From an uncultured Bacteroidales bacterium (GTDB taxonomy: Bacteria > Bacteroidota > Bacteroidia > Bacteroidales > Paludibacteraceae), in the NCBI GenBank assembly GCA_946411385.1, contig CAMKDV010000001.1, positions 1-64,000 of the forward strand: 64,000 bases of DNA, read 5' to 3'. Positions 1 through 8,480 of the stretch are shown piece after piece (position 1 is the stretch's first letter; each line of letters starts with the position of its first letter). The translations under genes and the position numbers were made by a program. Under the pieces are notes generated by a model. It ran no database searches. It saw only the letters and a list, made by a program, of their open reading frames with translations, and was not told where the DNA came from.

Positions 1-152
1 GTATTTACAATGGGTCAGACCATGTTCCAGCCTGCAAAATGACCTATACGCCTAATAATTGCCCATTATCGGCAAATTGATCTTTGACATTACTGATTTT
101 AGGTTTAGCGAAAATCAACCAACTGAGCAAACACATATTTCTCTTTGTTCAT
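1..152 (-). pseudogene. Remnant of an IS4-type transposase 5' end
   Basis: Reading leftward from an ATG at 152, the first 14 residues (MNKEKYVFAQLVDF) resemble the N-terminus of IS4-family, DUF4372-type transposases of Bacteroidales. The frame then stops at codon 16. Beyond this, short stretches in other frames (for example HFAGWNMV) recall the next conserved block of that family, so the piece looks frameshifted and decayed. It runs off the left edge. A good phylum-type promoter lies just upstream (177-207), as expected for an intact IS start. The match is from memory of the family and covers little sequence, so the call is tentative. Confidence 0.42.
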
Positions 153-176
153 ATGCAGATGTTGTGAAATCGACTG

Positions 177-207
177 CAAAATTACAAATTCAAATCCGTT
201 CGCGCAA
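177..207 (-). promoter_or_regulatory. Bacteroidota-type promoter reading left
   Basis: On the minus strand TAATTTTG (177-184) lies 20 bases downstream of TTG (205-207). It would drive the transposase remnant. Confidence 0.5.
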
Positions 208-304
208 ATTATCACTACAAATTCCTAAAATTCAGTTATTTCAAAGAACGTTTTGCAATTTTAATGGGACAGCAATGATGATACCCCTAAAACGTAATGA
301 ACAC

Positions 305-946
305 ATGAATCAGTTAAAGAAAATATATATTCTTGAGTCTGTCTTCGACACGGCAGTACTTCATGATGGAGGAGAGGCAATGGAGAAACAATTGTCTCCA
401 ATATGTCAAGCAAACGGAGTGGAGTTGAAAAGATTGGTATTTTACTCTTTGAGAGAGTTTCTCGCTGAACAGAAAAATATACAGGATTCATCAAATGCTG
501 ATGAGGCCATTGCTATTCATCTAATATGTCACGGAGCCGATAATTCCTTTGTAAATGGATTGGTTTATAAGATTGAACCGGATTATATCCCCATGGCTAA
601 GCAATTGAATCTTAGTGCAAGCATAATTTGTCATAGTTGGGAAGCATTGCGTGCAAGTTTGCAACAAATCAATGAAAAATGCAATGGAAATCTATTCGTT
701 TCTATGTGTGTATGTTATGGAGCAAATATTTTCAAAGAATGTAAAGTCCCATTTGCCAAATATACCATCGCCAGCGAGAATGTCCTTTATCTAAATGATA
801 TAAAGCAGCCTTTTATAGACATATATCAACAACTTATTGCCTCGAACGCCATAGAGCCCGTAAAAGCACTTATAGAGGCAGACAACCAGAAACACATAAG
901 TCGAAGTCAGTTGTCCGTATATGACGGTATTGTAAAAATTTTATAG
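305..946 (+). CDS. Small caspase/CHAT-like putative cysteine protease
   Basis: The open frame extends upstream to 59, but that part overlaps the insertion-sequence remnant and reads as low-complexity sequence, so I place the start at 305 (213 aa); 275 and 278 are alternatives. The protein has a hydrophobic strand ending in a His-Gly pair (ICHG, His76) and about 60 residues later a second strand ending in cysteines before a glycine (SMCVCYG, Cys135 and Cys137). This spacing is the signature of the caspase/CHAT fold, in which His and Cys form the catalytic dyad. There is no signal peptide and no fused domain. The gene stands alone between the IS remnant and the glycan operon. The substrate is unknown. 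The fold assignment rests on motif pattern only. Confidence 0.45.
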   Translation: MNQLKKIYILESVFDTAVLHDGGEAMEKQLSPICQANGVELKRLVFYSLREFLAEQKNIQDSSNADEAIAIHLICHGADNSFVNGLVYKIEPDYIPMAKQLNLSASIICHSWEALRASLQQINEKCNGNLFVSMCVCYGANIFKECKVPFAKYTIASENVLYLNDIKQPFIDIYQQLIASNAIEPVKALIEADNQKHISRSQLSVYDGIVKIL

Positions 947-1078
947 ACTTCAAACTGTTTGGTTGAAATTTGTTTGCATCGCGGAAGACGAAATGGAATA
1001 AATTGACACCATTCGAAGCGTAAAATGGGCAATAATTGTTACAAAATACAAAAAAATGAAAGAATTTGGCATATACAT

Positions 1079-1109
1079 TTGTATATGTCATTTTTTTTTT
1101 GTAACTTTG
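1079..1109 (+). promoter_or_regulatory. Promoter of the glycan operon
   Basis: TTG (1079-1081), 20-base T-rich spacer, TAACTTTG (1102-1109). The first gene starts 48 bases further on. It is the only clear promoter seen before the long run of closely spaced plus-strand genes, so it probably drives much of the locus. Confidence 0.7.
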
Positions 1110-1157
1110 TAGGCGAATTTTTTGCGCGCATATGTATAGTGCGCGTAATAAGCGATT

Positions 1158-1574
1158 ATGAAACACACAACAATAAATGATTGCAAGATTATAGACTTGC
1201 GGAAGATACATGACCCAAGGGGGAATCTGACACCGATTGAGGGTGGAGTAGATGTGCCATTTGATATCAAGCGAATATACTATCTGTATGATGTTCCGGG
1301 GGGCGAGAGTCGTGGAGCGCATGCACATAAAGAGTTGCAGCAGTTGATCATTGCAGCAAGCGGAAGTTTTACGGTGACATTAGACGATGGGACAAACAAA
1401 AAGTCATTCAACCTCAATAGGTCATACTATGGGCTGTTGGTAGTACCTGGTATATGGCGTGATTTGGATGATTTCTCGAGCGGAGCGGTGTTGCTATGTT
1501 TGGCGAGTGAACATTATGCTGCGGATGATTATATCAGAGATTATAACGAATTCTTAAAATATAAGAAGGGATGA
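1158..1574 (+). CDS. dTDP-4-keto-6-deoxyhexose 3,4-ketoisomerase (FdtA/QdtA family)
   Basis: A 138-residue cupin of the WxcM-like family. The strand motif RGAHAHKELQQ (52-62) holds the histidines that bind and isomerise the 4-keto sugar; length and the VVPGIWRDL stretch fit FdtA and QdtA. These enzymes convert dTDP-4-keto-6-deoxyglucose to the 3-keto isomer, the substrate for a 3-aminotransferase. It is first in the operon, overlaps the formyltransferase start by 4 bases, and a DegT aminotransferase follows two genes later, completing a 3-amino-3,6-dideoxyhexose route. FdtA (galacto product) and QdtA (gluco product) cannot be told apart by eye. Confidence 0.85.
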   Translation: MKHTTINDCKIIDLRKIHDPRGNLTPIEGGVDVPFDIKRIYYLYDVPGGESRGAHAHKELQQLIIAASGSFTVTLDDGTNKKSFNLNRSYYGLLVVPGIWRDLDDFSSGAVLLCLASEHYAADDYIRDYNEFLKYKKG

Positions 1575-2386
1575 CTATTTGTATAGCCGGAAAAAATAAT
1601 ATCGCGATTGATGTGTGCAAGTATGTGGTAGAATACTATCCGCAAGCGAAGGTGTATGCGTTGATCAATAGAAACGAGCCGGGTGAAGATAACTGGCAAC
1701 GTTCGTTCTTGAAGTATATCAAGAGCGAGCAGCGTGTTGAGTTGTCAACAATGGAGCAGATGTATGAGATAGAGGATTTGGTGTTTATGTCCGTGGAGTT
1801 TGATAGGATTATTCGTCCGCATTTGTTCAAGACAAAACGATTGTACAATATTCATTTCTCGTTGCTTCCGGCATATAAGGGCGTTTATCCTTCCGTTTGG
1901 CCTATATTAAATGGAGAAGAATATGCCGGGGTGACGTTGCATAAGATGGATCAAGGTATAGACACCGGAGATATCATCGCACAAAAACGGTTTAAGTTAT
2001 CACCGAAAGAAACATCGTTCAGTCTATACACCAAATTGATCGATGAAGGAACGAAACTCGTTGTAAAACATATAGACAAACTGATCGCTATGCGATTCAA
2101 GGCTCATCCGCAACCTGCTAATGGATCGACATATTATTCGAAGAAAAGTATTGATTATTCAAATCTAACGATAGATCTGAATGTGACAGCAGCGCAGTTA
2201 GATCGGCAGATACGAGCATTTTATTTTCCTGCATATCAAGTAGCGCAGGTATATGGCAAATCGATAGATGGGACAAAGATAACAAGCGTAAAGTCGAAGG
2301 CAAAGCCAGGAACTATATTGGAGGAAAATGACCAGATGATGAAACTGGCAACTATCGATTATAACATCCTTTTATACAAGGCATAG
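1571..2386 (+). CDS. Sugar N-formyltransferase (methionyl-tRNA formyltransferase fold)
   Basis: 271 residues with the formyltransferase core. The catalytic Asn-His-Asp set is visible as N93 and H95 in YNIHFSLLP and D131 in GIDTGDI. The C-terminus differs from Fmt, lacking its tRNA-binding OB domain, and matches the sugar-nucleotide N-formyltransferases (QdtF, VioF, FdtF-like) that use N10-formyl-tetrahydrofolate to formylate the amine of a dTDP-amino sugar. Position directly after the ketoisomerase and close to the aminotransferase supports a 3-N-formyl sugar (Fuc3NFo or Qui3NFo) as product. No acetyltransferase of the FdtC/QdtC type is adjacent, which also favours formylation. Confidence 0.8.
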   Translation: MTICIAGKNNIAIDVCKYVVEYYPQAKVYALINRNEPGEDNWQRSFLKYIKSEQRVELSTMEQMYEIEDLVFMSVEFDRIIRPHLFKTKRLYNIHFSLLPAYKGVYPSVWPILNGEEYAGVTLHKMDQGIDTGDIIAQKRFKLSPKETSFSLYTKLIDEGTKLVVKHIDKLIAMRFKAHPQPANGSTYYSKKSIDYSNLTIDLNVTAAQLDRQIRAFYFPAYQVAQVYGKSIDGTKITSVKSKAKPGTILEENDQMMKLATIDYNILLYKA

Positions 2387-2388
2387 AT

Positions 2389-3336
2389 ATGAACACGAAC
2401 AAGACAAAAGAGCAATATCCATTAGCATCCTTTTGCATGGTTGCATACAATGAGGAGAAGTTTATAGCAGAGGCTGTCAAAGCGGCGTTTGCGCAGGACT
2501 ATCCGAATATGGAGATTATCCTGAGCGATGACTGTTCTTCTGATAGGACATACGAGATTATGAAGGAGATGGCCGCTGCATATAAAGGTCCGCATAAGGT
2601 TATTCTAAATAGAAATAATCCGAATCTTGGTCCGCGTGAAAACTTCAACAAGGTGCTATATGAATTGGCTCATGGAGAGTATCTATTTATAGCCGCAGGA
2701 GATGATATATCCCGCAAGGATAGAGTTAGCATCTGTGTGGATTTGATGGAGAAACATCAAGAAGTAATGTCGATGAGTGTTGCATCAAAGCATATAGATG
2801 AAGAAGGAAATGAAATTCCACTAGGAGATTGGAACCGGATAAGCACGGGACAGTATTCGATATATACTCTCGCAGATTACATATCATACGATTTTTATCT
2901 GTTTTCCGGTGATTCTAGAGTACTAAGGCGTAAAGTCATAGAAGCATTCCCACCATTGCAATTCTCTTATGCAGAGGATACCATGTTATTTGTCCGTAGT
3001 TTTATGTTAGGTAATGTTGCATACCTACGTGAGCCTTTAGTTTGCTATCGGCAACGTCAGAATAGCATCATGTGGAAATCTCGAAAGAAAAAGAAAACGA
3101 AAGACGATATCCGTAGATTTAAGGAGACTAGTTATAAACAACTAAAGGCAGATTTTGATTTAGCAGTAAAAAATGATTATTTAACCTCTGCCGAAGCACC
3201 GTTTGTAGAGTGGAAAATCGAACAGTTGGCAAGTTGGCTTCGTCCAAAGAGAAAAACAATATGGTGGAGATGTGCGCATAGACTATCAAAGTATTCAAGT
3301 GCGCTATTCAATAAGATTTTAAACTATTTGGAATAA
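2389..3336 (+). CDS. Family 2 glycosyltransferase
   Basis: 315 residues, GT-A fold. The N-terminal strand FCMVAYNEEKFI and LSDDCSSDRT are the nucleotide-binding motifs, and AAGDDIS supplies the metal-binding DxD-type acid pair. There is no membrane segment, so it is a cytosolic enzyme working at the inner face of the membrane. A basic C-terminal tail (KSRKKKKTK near residue 230) could bind membrane. It sits between the formyltransferase and the aminotransferase of the same sugar pathway, so it may transfer that formylated sugar; donor and acceptor cannot be read from sequence. Confidence 0.85.
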   Translation: MNTNKTKEQYPLASFCMVAYNEEKFIAEAVKAAFAQDYPNMEIILSDDCSSDRTYEIMKEMAAAYKGPHKVILNRNNPNLGPRENFNKVLYELAHGEYLFIAAGDDISRKDRVSICVDLMEKHQEVMSMSVASKHIDEEGNEIPLGDWNRISTGQYSIYTLADYISYDFYLFSGDSRVLRRKVIEAFPPLQFSYAEDTMLFVRSFMLGNVAYLREPLVCYRQRQNSIMWKSRKKKKTKDDIRRFKETSYKQLKADFDLAVKNDYLTSAEAPFVEWKIEQLASWLRPKRKTIWWRCAHRLSKYSSALFNKILNYLE

Positions 3337-4454
3337 TGGATTCTAATCCTAAAATATTAGTTACTTCTCCGCTGCTGCCGGATTTGAAGGAATTCAATCA
3401 ATATCTAGAGCAGATATGGGAAAGTAAGTGGATCACGAACAATGGTTCGTTCCATAAGCAATTGGAGAAAGCTTTGGCAGAGTATCTGGGAGTGGAGTAT
3501 ATATCGGTGTTCACGAATGGAACATTGCCGCTGATCACTGCGCTACAAGCGTTGGGATTGACTAAAGGCGAGGTGATAACTACTCCATATTCGTTCGTGG
3601 CAACATCTCACTCGATTTGGTGGAACCAGTTGACACCGGTGTTTGTGGATATTGAGGAAGATACATGCGGAATGGATCCTGCAAAGATAGTAGCGGCTAT
3701 CACACCGAATACGGTGGCTATCATGCCGGTGCACTGCTATGGCAAGCCTTGTAAGACCAAGGAGATTGATGCCATCGCAAAAAAGCATGGACTGAAAGTG
3801 ATCTATGATGCTGCGCATGCATTTGGCGTTAAAGTGAACGATGAATCGATACTCAATGCCGGAGATATCAGTACGCTGAGTTTCCATGCCACGAAGGTAT
3901 ATAACACTATCGAAGGTGGCGCATTGGTATGCCACAGTGCGGAGATGAAGCACCAGATAGATAACCTCAAGAACTTTGGATTCCGAGGAGAGGTGACAGT
4001 TGAGGCTCCGGGTATCAACGGAAAGATGGACGAGGTGCGTGCAGCCTATGGACTGCTGAACCTCCAACAAGTGGATGCGGCTATCGAGGCTCGTCAGAAA
4101 GTGGCGAATGCATATCGGGATTCTTTGCGCAACGTAAAAGGCATCCGGTTCTTTGACGATATGGCAGGAGTGCGGCATAACTATAGCTATTTCCCAATCT
4201 TTGTTGATGCAGAGCAGTATGGAATGACGCGTGATGATCTCTATGAGAAGATGAAGTCGCAAGGCATCTTTGGACGCCGCTATTTCTATCCCCTCATCAC
4301 TGCTTTTGATCCGTATAAGGATTATCCATCAGCTGCGGCATCCAATCTACCTGTAGCAAACAAGGTGGCAGATCAGGTGATTTGCCTTCCGATGCATCAC
4401 GAGTTAACGGATGATGATGTGAAACGCATCCTCAGCGTCATAGTTAATAGATAA
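3336..4454 (+). CDS. DegT/DnrJ/EryC1 sugar aminotransferase (FdtB/QdtB-like)
   Basis: 372 residues. The PLP-binding lysine is K187 in SFHATKVYNT, a motif typical of sugar 3-aminotransferases; DAAHAFG (158-164) stacks and hydrogen-bonds the cofactor. Together with the ketoisomerase at 1158 it would make dTDP-3-amino-3,6-dideoxyhexose from the 3-keto intermediate with glutamate as donor. Its start overlaps the previous stop by 1 base (TAATG), indicating translational coupling. RmlA and RmlB, which supply the 4-keto substrate, are not in the window. Confidence 0.85.
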   Translation: MDSNPKILVTSPLLPDLKEFNQYLEQIWESKWITNNGSFHKQLEKALAEYLGVEYISVFTNGTLPLITALQALGLTKGEVITTPYSFVATSHSIWWNQLTPVFVDIEEDTCGMDPAKIVAAITPNTVAIMPVHCYGKPCKTKEIDAIAKKHGLKVIYDAAHAFGVKVNDESILNAGDISTLSFHATKVYNTIEGGALVCHSAEMKHQIDNLKNFGFRGEVTVEAPGINGKMDEVRAAYGLLNLQQVDAAIEARQKVANAYRDSLRNVKGIRFFDDMAGVRHNYSYFPIFVDAEQYGMTRDDLYEKMKSQGIFGRRYFYPLITAFDPYKDYPSAAASNLPVANKVADQVICLPMHHELTDDDVKRILSVIVNR

Positions 4455-4457
4455 ACA

Positions 4458-5639
4458 ATGGCAGTTATTTCAAAACATATTGCATCGTTAGCAGAATCGC
4501 AGAGTTTGGCGATGGCGCGACGGGTGAATCAGATGCGGCAGCAGGGAGTGGATACCGTGAGTATGACGTTGGGTGAGCCTGATTTTGATACTCCGATGCA
4601 TATTAAGCAAGTGGCACAACAGGCCATTGCGGATAACTATTCGCACTATGGACCGGTGAATGGTATGCCTTCGTTGCGAGAGGCAATCAGTAAGCAGATG
4701 GGTTATAGTCCGGATGAGATTATCGTGTCGGTGGGAGCTAAGCAGTCGATATGCAATGCGGTGATGGCATTGGTGGATGAAGGAGATGAGGTGATTATTC
4801 CGACTCCGTGTTGGGTGAGCTATAGCGAGATGGTAAAGATAGCCGGAGGAACGAATGTGTTTGTGAAGACAACTGCTGATGCGGATTATAAACTTACGGC
4901 AGCGCAATTGCGTGCCGCTATTACGGAACGAACTAAGCTGCTGATCCTTTGTTCCCCTAATAATCCTACCGGTTCGGTTTATACGAAAGAGGAAATGGCA
5001 GAACTGGTTGAGGTACTGAAAGAGCATCCAACTATCTATGTGATCTCTGACGAGGTATATGATGCTATCGTCTTTGACGCGCAGGACAAATTAGGGAATG
5101 AGTTGTTGAGTGAGTTAGGGAATCGGGTAGTGCGTGTGAATGGTGTCAGCAAGCGCTATGCGATGACGGGTTATCGTATCGGTTGGATGGCATGTCATAA
5201 CAGGGAGATACTGAAAGCCTGTTCGATTTTGCAAGGGCAGTATCTGACTTGTGCTTGCATGGTGGCACAGAAAGCAGCGGAGGCAGCATTAATTGGTCCG
5301 CAGCAATGCGTGGAAGAGATGCGGAAAGAGTATGCGAAGCGTAGAGAATTGATCATATCGTTGATGAGTGAGATTCCTAATATCTGTTGCGTCACACCGG
5401 TAGGAGCGTTCTATGTATTCCCGGATGTGTCGAGTTATTATGGCAAACAATCTGGAGATAAGACGATAACCAACTCGGATGATATGGTGAACTACCTGTT
5501 GGACGAGGCACATGTGGCTTGCGTTGCCGGTTCGGCATACGGAGAAGATACGTGCATCCGGTTGTCATTTGCGACCAATGAAGCGAATATAAGAGAAGCA
5601 TTGAAACGAATTAAAACAGCATTATTGAAATTGCAATGA
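4458..5639 (+). CDS. Class I/II PLP aminotransferase (aspartate aminotransferase fold)
   Basis: 393 residues, fold type I. Visible motifs are SPNNPTG (166-172), SDEVYD (197-202) and the cofactor lysine K232 in NGVSKRYAMTG, followed by the YRIGW arginine that binds the substrate carboxylate. The family transaminates amino or keto acids, not sugars, so it is out of place in a sugar locus. Its stop overlaps the ATP-grasp start by 4 bases, and an RraA-like lyase follows, so the three probably make and attach a non-sugar amino-acid-like group. Substrate unknown. Confidence 0.8.
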   Translation: MAVISKHIASLAESQSLAMARRVNQMRQQGVDTVSMTLGEPDFDTPMHIKQVAQQAIADNYSHYGPVNGMPSLREAISKQMGYSPDEIIVSVGAKQSICNAVMALVDEGDEVIIPTPCWVSYSEMVKIAGGTNVFVKTTADADYKLTAAQLRAAITERTKLLILCSPNNPTGSVYTKEEMAELVEVLKEHPTIYVISDEVYDAIVFDAQDKLGNELLSELGNRVVRVNGVSKRYAMTGYRIGWMACHNREILKACSILQGQYLTCACMVAQKAAEAALIGPQQCVEEMRKEYAKRRELIISLMSEIPNICCVTPVGAFYVFPDVSSYYGKQSGDKTITNSDDMVNYLLDEAHVACVAGSAYGEDTCIRLSFATNEANIREALKRIKTALLKLQ

Positions 5640-6847
5640 GCAATAAAAAGAAAATAGTTGTTCTCCCGGGTGCAATTTGGCAAGTACCGATTGTGAAGAA
5701 GATAGGGGAGATGGGGTATGAATCTATCGTAGTGAATCCTGCGGTTGATTCTCCTGCATTCAAGTTTGCGGATAAGACGATACAGTCGGATATCTTTGCC
5801 AAGCAGAACTATTTAGAAGATATCAAAAGGATGCAGGTTAATGCGGTGTTATCAGATGAGTGCGATATAGCCACCAAACTGATTGCCGAATTGGCTGACG
5901 AACTGCATTTGCCATCACAAGGTGTAGTTATGGCGGAGCTTTACACCAATAAGGTGCGTATGCGTGAGTTCTTATGCGACCATAATTTACCATGTCCGGC
6001 ATTCCAAATATGTTATTCATTAGAAGAGGCATTGACGTTCTATCGCAATCTGAATAAACAGATGATCATTAAACCGATTGACAGTAACAGTAGTCATGGA
6101 GTATTCACGATACATAACGAGGACGAGCTGAAAGCGCATTTTGAGGAAGCACAATCATTCTCACGTGAGGATAAGGCTGTTATTTGTGAGCAGTATATCA
6201 ATGGTACGGAATTCACGATAGATGGCATCAAGACACCGCATGGGCATACTTGTTTGGCTATCTCGGAGAAGAAACACTATGCATACAACGAGAATATCGC
6301 GTATGAGTTGTTTTTCTCACATGATAATCCAAACTTCGATTATGACTTGTTGCGCAGAACGAATGATCAGTATGTGAATCTCAGTGGACTACCGTTTGGT
6401 TTAACTCATGCGGAATATAAGTTCCAAGAAGGACAGTTCTATTTGATAGAGATAGGTGCACGAGGAGGGGGAAACCTTATTTCGGCAGAGATTGTGCCGT
6501 GTATGTCCGGCTATGACAACTACGAAGCATTGATTAAAATGGCACTCGGAGAGAAGGATATTAAAGAGCCGACTATAGCAACGGAACTAAAAAACCGCTG
6601 CGCTGTGTTAGAATTCTTCGATGCTCCGGGTAAAGGTGGAGTGGTGAAGGCGATAGAGGGAGAAGAACTGCTAAAGAACAATCCGAACGTGCTGTCGTAT
6701 AAGTTCAACTTTATGGTTGGCGATACGATTCAGCAAGCAGTCTGCGATACGGCACGTATTGGTTTTTATATCGCGTATGCCGATTCGCGTGAGGAGTTGA
6801 AGCAACTAATGCACGCAATTAAAAACGAAGTGAAATTTATCATATAA
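5636..6847 (+). CDS. ATP-grasp carboxylate-amine ligase family protein
   Basis: 403 residues. N-terminal Rossmann-like pre-ATP-grasp domain (LPGAIWQVPIVKKIGEMG), then the ATP-grasp fold from about residue 110: the lysine strand MIIKPIDSNSSHGV, the adenine-binding acid stretch ICEQYINGTEFTID, and the metal-binding acids near the end (YLIEIGARGGGN). Such enzymes form an amide or thioester through an acyl phosphate. The sequence resembles the CarB/PurK-like amino-acid ligases found in secondary-metabolite and glycan loci. Neighbours upstream and downstream overlap or abut, so it works with the aminotransferase and RraA-like protein. Substrates unknown. Confidence 0.75.
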   Translation: MSNKKKIVVLPGAIWQVPIVKKIGEMGYESIVVNPAVDSPAFKFADKTIQSDIFAKQNYLEDIKRMQVNAVLSDECDIATKLIAELADELHLPSQGVVMAELYTNKVRMREFLCDHNLPCPAFQICYSLEEALTFYRNLNKQMIIKPIDSNSSHGVFTIHNEDELKAHFEEAQSFSREDKAVICEQYINGTEFTIDGIKTPHGHTCLAISEKKHYAYNENIAYELFFSHDNPNFDYDLLRRTNDQYVNLSGLPFGLTHAEYKFQEGQFYLIEIGARGGGNLISAEIVPCMSGYDNYEALIKMALGEKDIKEPTIATELKNRCAVLEFFDAPGKGGVVKAIEGEELLKNNPNVLSYKFNFMVGDTIQQAVCDTARIGFYIAYADSREELKQLMHAIKNEVKFII

Positions 6848-6849
6848 TC

Positions 6850-7500
6850 ATGGAAGATATAAAATCAAAAATTATTGACTTCATCCGTCGCAATCGTGTA
6901 TGCACGACGGAAGTGGCTGACTGCTTGGGTAAGGCAGGAGCATTGGAAGGAGTGATGCCTATCAATCGTGGACATTTCAAGGTAGGTAATGTGAAATGGG
7001 TGTATGCTTACAAAGAGTCGAACTGGGATGTGCATGAGCAGATTATCTCAACGCAAGAGAATGATGTAGTGTTCATCGAAGCCTTCGATTGTGGCAAACG
7101 TGCAATCATTGGCGAGTTGGTAAGTAAGTATATTTTGCTCTATCGTCAGGCATCGGCTATCCTCTGCAATGCTCCGTTTCGAGATGCTGCGGCTTTGATC
7201 CGTGAGAACTATCCTATTTGGTGCAAGGGATTCACTCCGGTTGGCTGCTTTAATACGAAGCCGGAGCATGATTTGGATGCTGAAATCAAGGCAACACATA
7301 AAGCGATGTATGATGGCGCGATTGCCGTATGCGATGATTGCGGAGTAGTTATTATCCCGAAGGAATGCCATACGGAGGAGTTCTACCAGAAATTGGTTCA
7401 TATCGAGGAACAAGAAGATATCTGGTTCAACCGTTTGGATCACTATAAGGAGAATACTTTCGAAATTGTATGTCTGAAAAATTATTTGAAGGAACAATGA
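6850..7500 (+). CDS. RraA-like protein (HMG/CHA aldolase fold)
   Basis: 216 residues of the RraA/MenG-like family. The diagnostic strands are present: DVVFIEAFDCGKRAIIGEL, then NAPFRD with R111 and D112 matching the Arg-Asp pair that binds pyruvate and divalent metal in 4-hydroxy-4-methyl-2-oxoglutarate aldolases. True aldolases cleave or decarboxylate 4-hydroxy-2-oxo diacids; other members inhibit RNase E. An enzymatic role fits this operon context, perhaps supplying or trimming the keto acid used by the upstream aminotransferase. It starts 2 bases after the ATP-grasp gene and its stop overlaps the next start. Confidence 0.65.
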   Translation: MEDIKSKIIDFIRRNRVCTTEVADCLGKAGALEGVMPINRGHFKVGNVKWVYAYKESNWDVHEQIISTQENDVVFIEAFDCGKRAIIGELVSKYILLYRQASAILCNAPFRDAAALIRENYPIWCKGFTPVGCFNTKPEHDLDAEIKATHKAMYDGAIAVCDDCGVVIIPKECHTEEFYQKLVHIEEQEDIWFNRLDHYKENTFEIVCLKNYLKEQ

Positions 7501-8480
7501 AAGTTTTGATATTTGGAGCGACTGGAGGTATTGGAAAGTGGGTAGTAGATTATCTACTTAATACCGTTCATTTTCCTAAGGCGGATTTATATCTAGCAAG
7601 TCGGCATAATATACCTTATTTCGAGAAGAATAACCTCCAGCATTTTTGTGTAGATATATCTGATGCAAATTCGTTTAATATTCTCCCGCAACATATTGAT
7701 GCAGTTATCGATTTAGCTGGAGCCATGCCTGCAAGAATGGAGGGGTATCAACCCCGAACATATATAGATATTAATATCATAGGAACATTAAATGTGTTGG
7801 AGTATTGCAAGAAGGCAGGTGTAGATAGAATATTATTTACTCAAAGCTTTGGAGATATCAAGCAACAATCCGAAGAAACAATAGTTTTAAAGAGTGATGC
7901 TCCAAGAGTATTTGACATGAACGATGATCATACAGTTTATGTGCTATCTAAGAATTTTGCGGTTGATTTGATTGAGCATTACCATCAGATGTATGGAATA
8001 AAAAGTTTTATATTCCGGTTACCCACAGTACATTCATATTCACCAGACATATATTTCTATCATAACGGAATAAAAAAACCGATAGGTTATCGATATTTAA
8101 TCCAGAAGGCTTTGGCAGGAGAAACGTTGGAAGTTTGGGGGGATCCGAGCAGAAAGAAGGATATGGTATATGTCAAAGATTTAGCACAAATGTTATTCCT
8201 TGCATTATCAACAAATGTAGAATCCGGAGTCTATAACGTGGGAACAGGAGTGGGAACTACATTGCAAGAGCAGATAGAAGGTATGTTAGAGGTGTTCTCT
8301 CCCACAGGATTAAAAAACAATATAGTCTTTTGTCCGGAGAAACCAAATGCTCCAGCATATATAATGGACATATCTGAAGCAGAGCGAGATCTTGGATATA
8401 AACCAAAATTCTTGTATAGAGATATGTTAGAAGATATTAAACAAGAAATGCAGATAAAAAGATTTAATTATGATAATTGA
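7497..8480 (+). CDS. NAD(P)-dependent SDR epimerase/dehydratase family protein
   Basis: 327 residues. I start it at the ATG overlapping the previous stop (ATGA at 7497) because the glycine motif FGATGGIGK then falls at the N-terminus; an in-frame ATG at 7470 would add nine unlikely residues. Extended SDR features: dinucleotide motif, FTQSFGD in place of the usual catalytic Ser/Thr strand, and Y-x3-K (YVLSK near residue 150). The C-terminal domain has the VKDLAQ and YNVGTG strands that bind the nucleotide sugar. It probably modifies a nucleotide-linked sugar or the product of the preceding lyase module. Confidence 0.75.
   Translation: MKVLIFGATGGIGKWVVDYLLNTVHFPKADLYLASRHNIPYFEKNNLQHFCVDISDANSFNILPQHIDAVIDLAGAMPARMEGYQPRTYIDINIIGTLNVLEYCKKAGVDRILFTQSFGDIKQQSEETIVLKSDAPRVFDMNDDHTVYVLSKNFAVDLIEHYHQMYGIKSFIFRLPTVHSYSPDIYFYHNGIKKPIGYRYLIQKALAGETLEVWGDPSRKKDMVYVKDLAQMLFLALSTNVESGVYNVGTGVGTTLQEQIEGMLEVFSPTGLKNNIVFCPEKPNAPAYIMDISEAERDLGYKPKFLYRDMLEDIKQEMQIKRFNYDN

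Noticed and set aside
3543..4262. Minus-strand frame of 239 codons opposite the DegT aminotransferase
   Set aside because: Shadow frame, rich in His, Arg and Cys with no motif; the opposite strand is clearly the gene.
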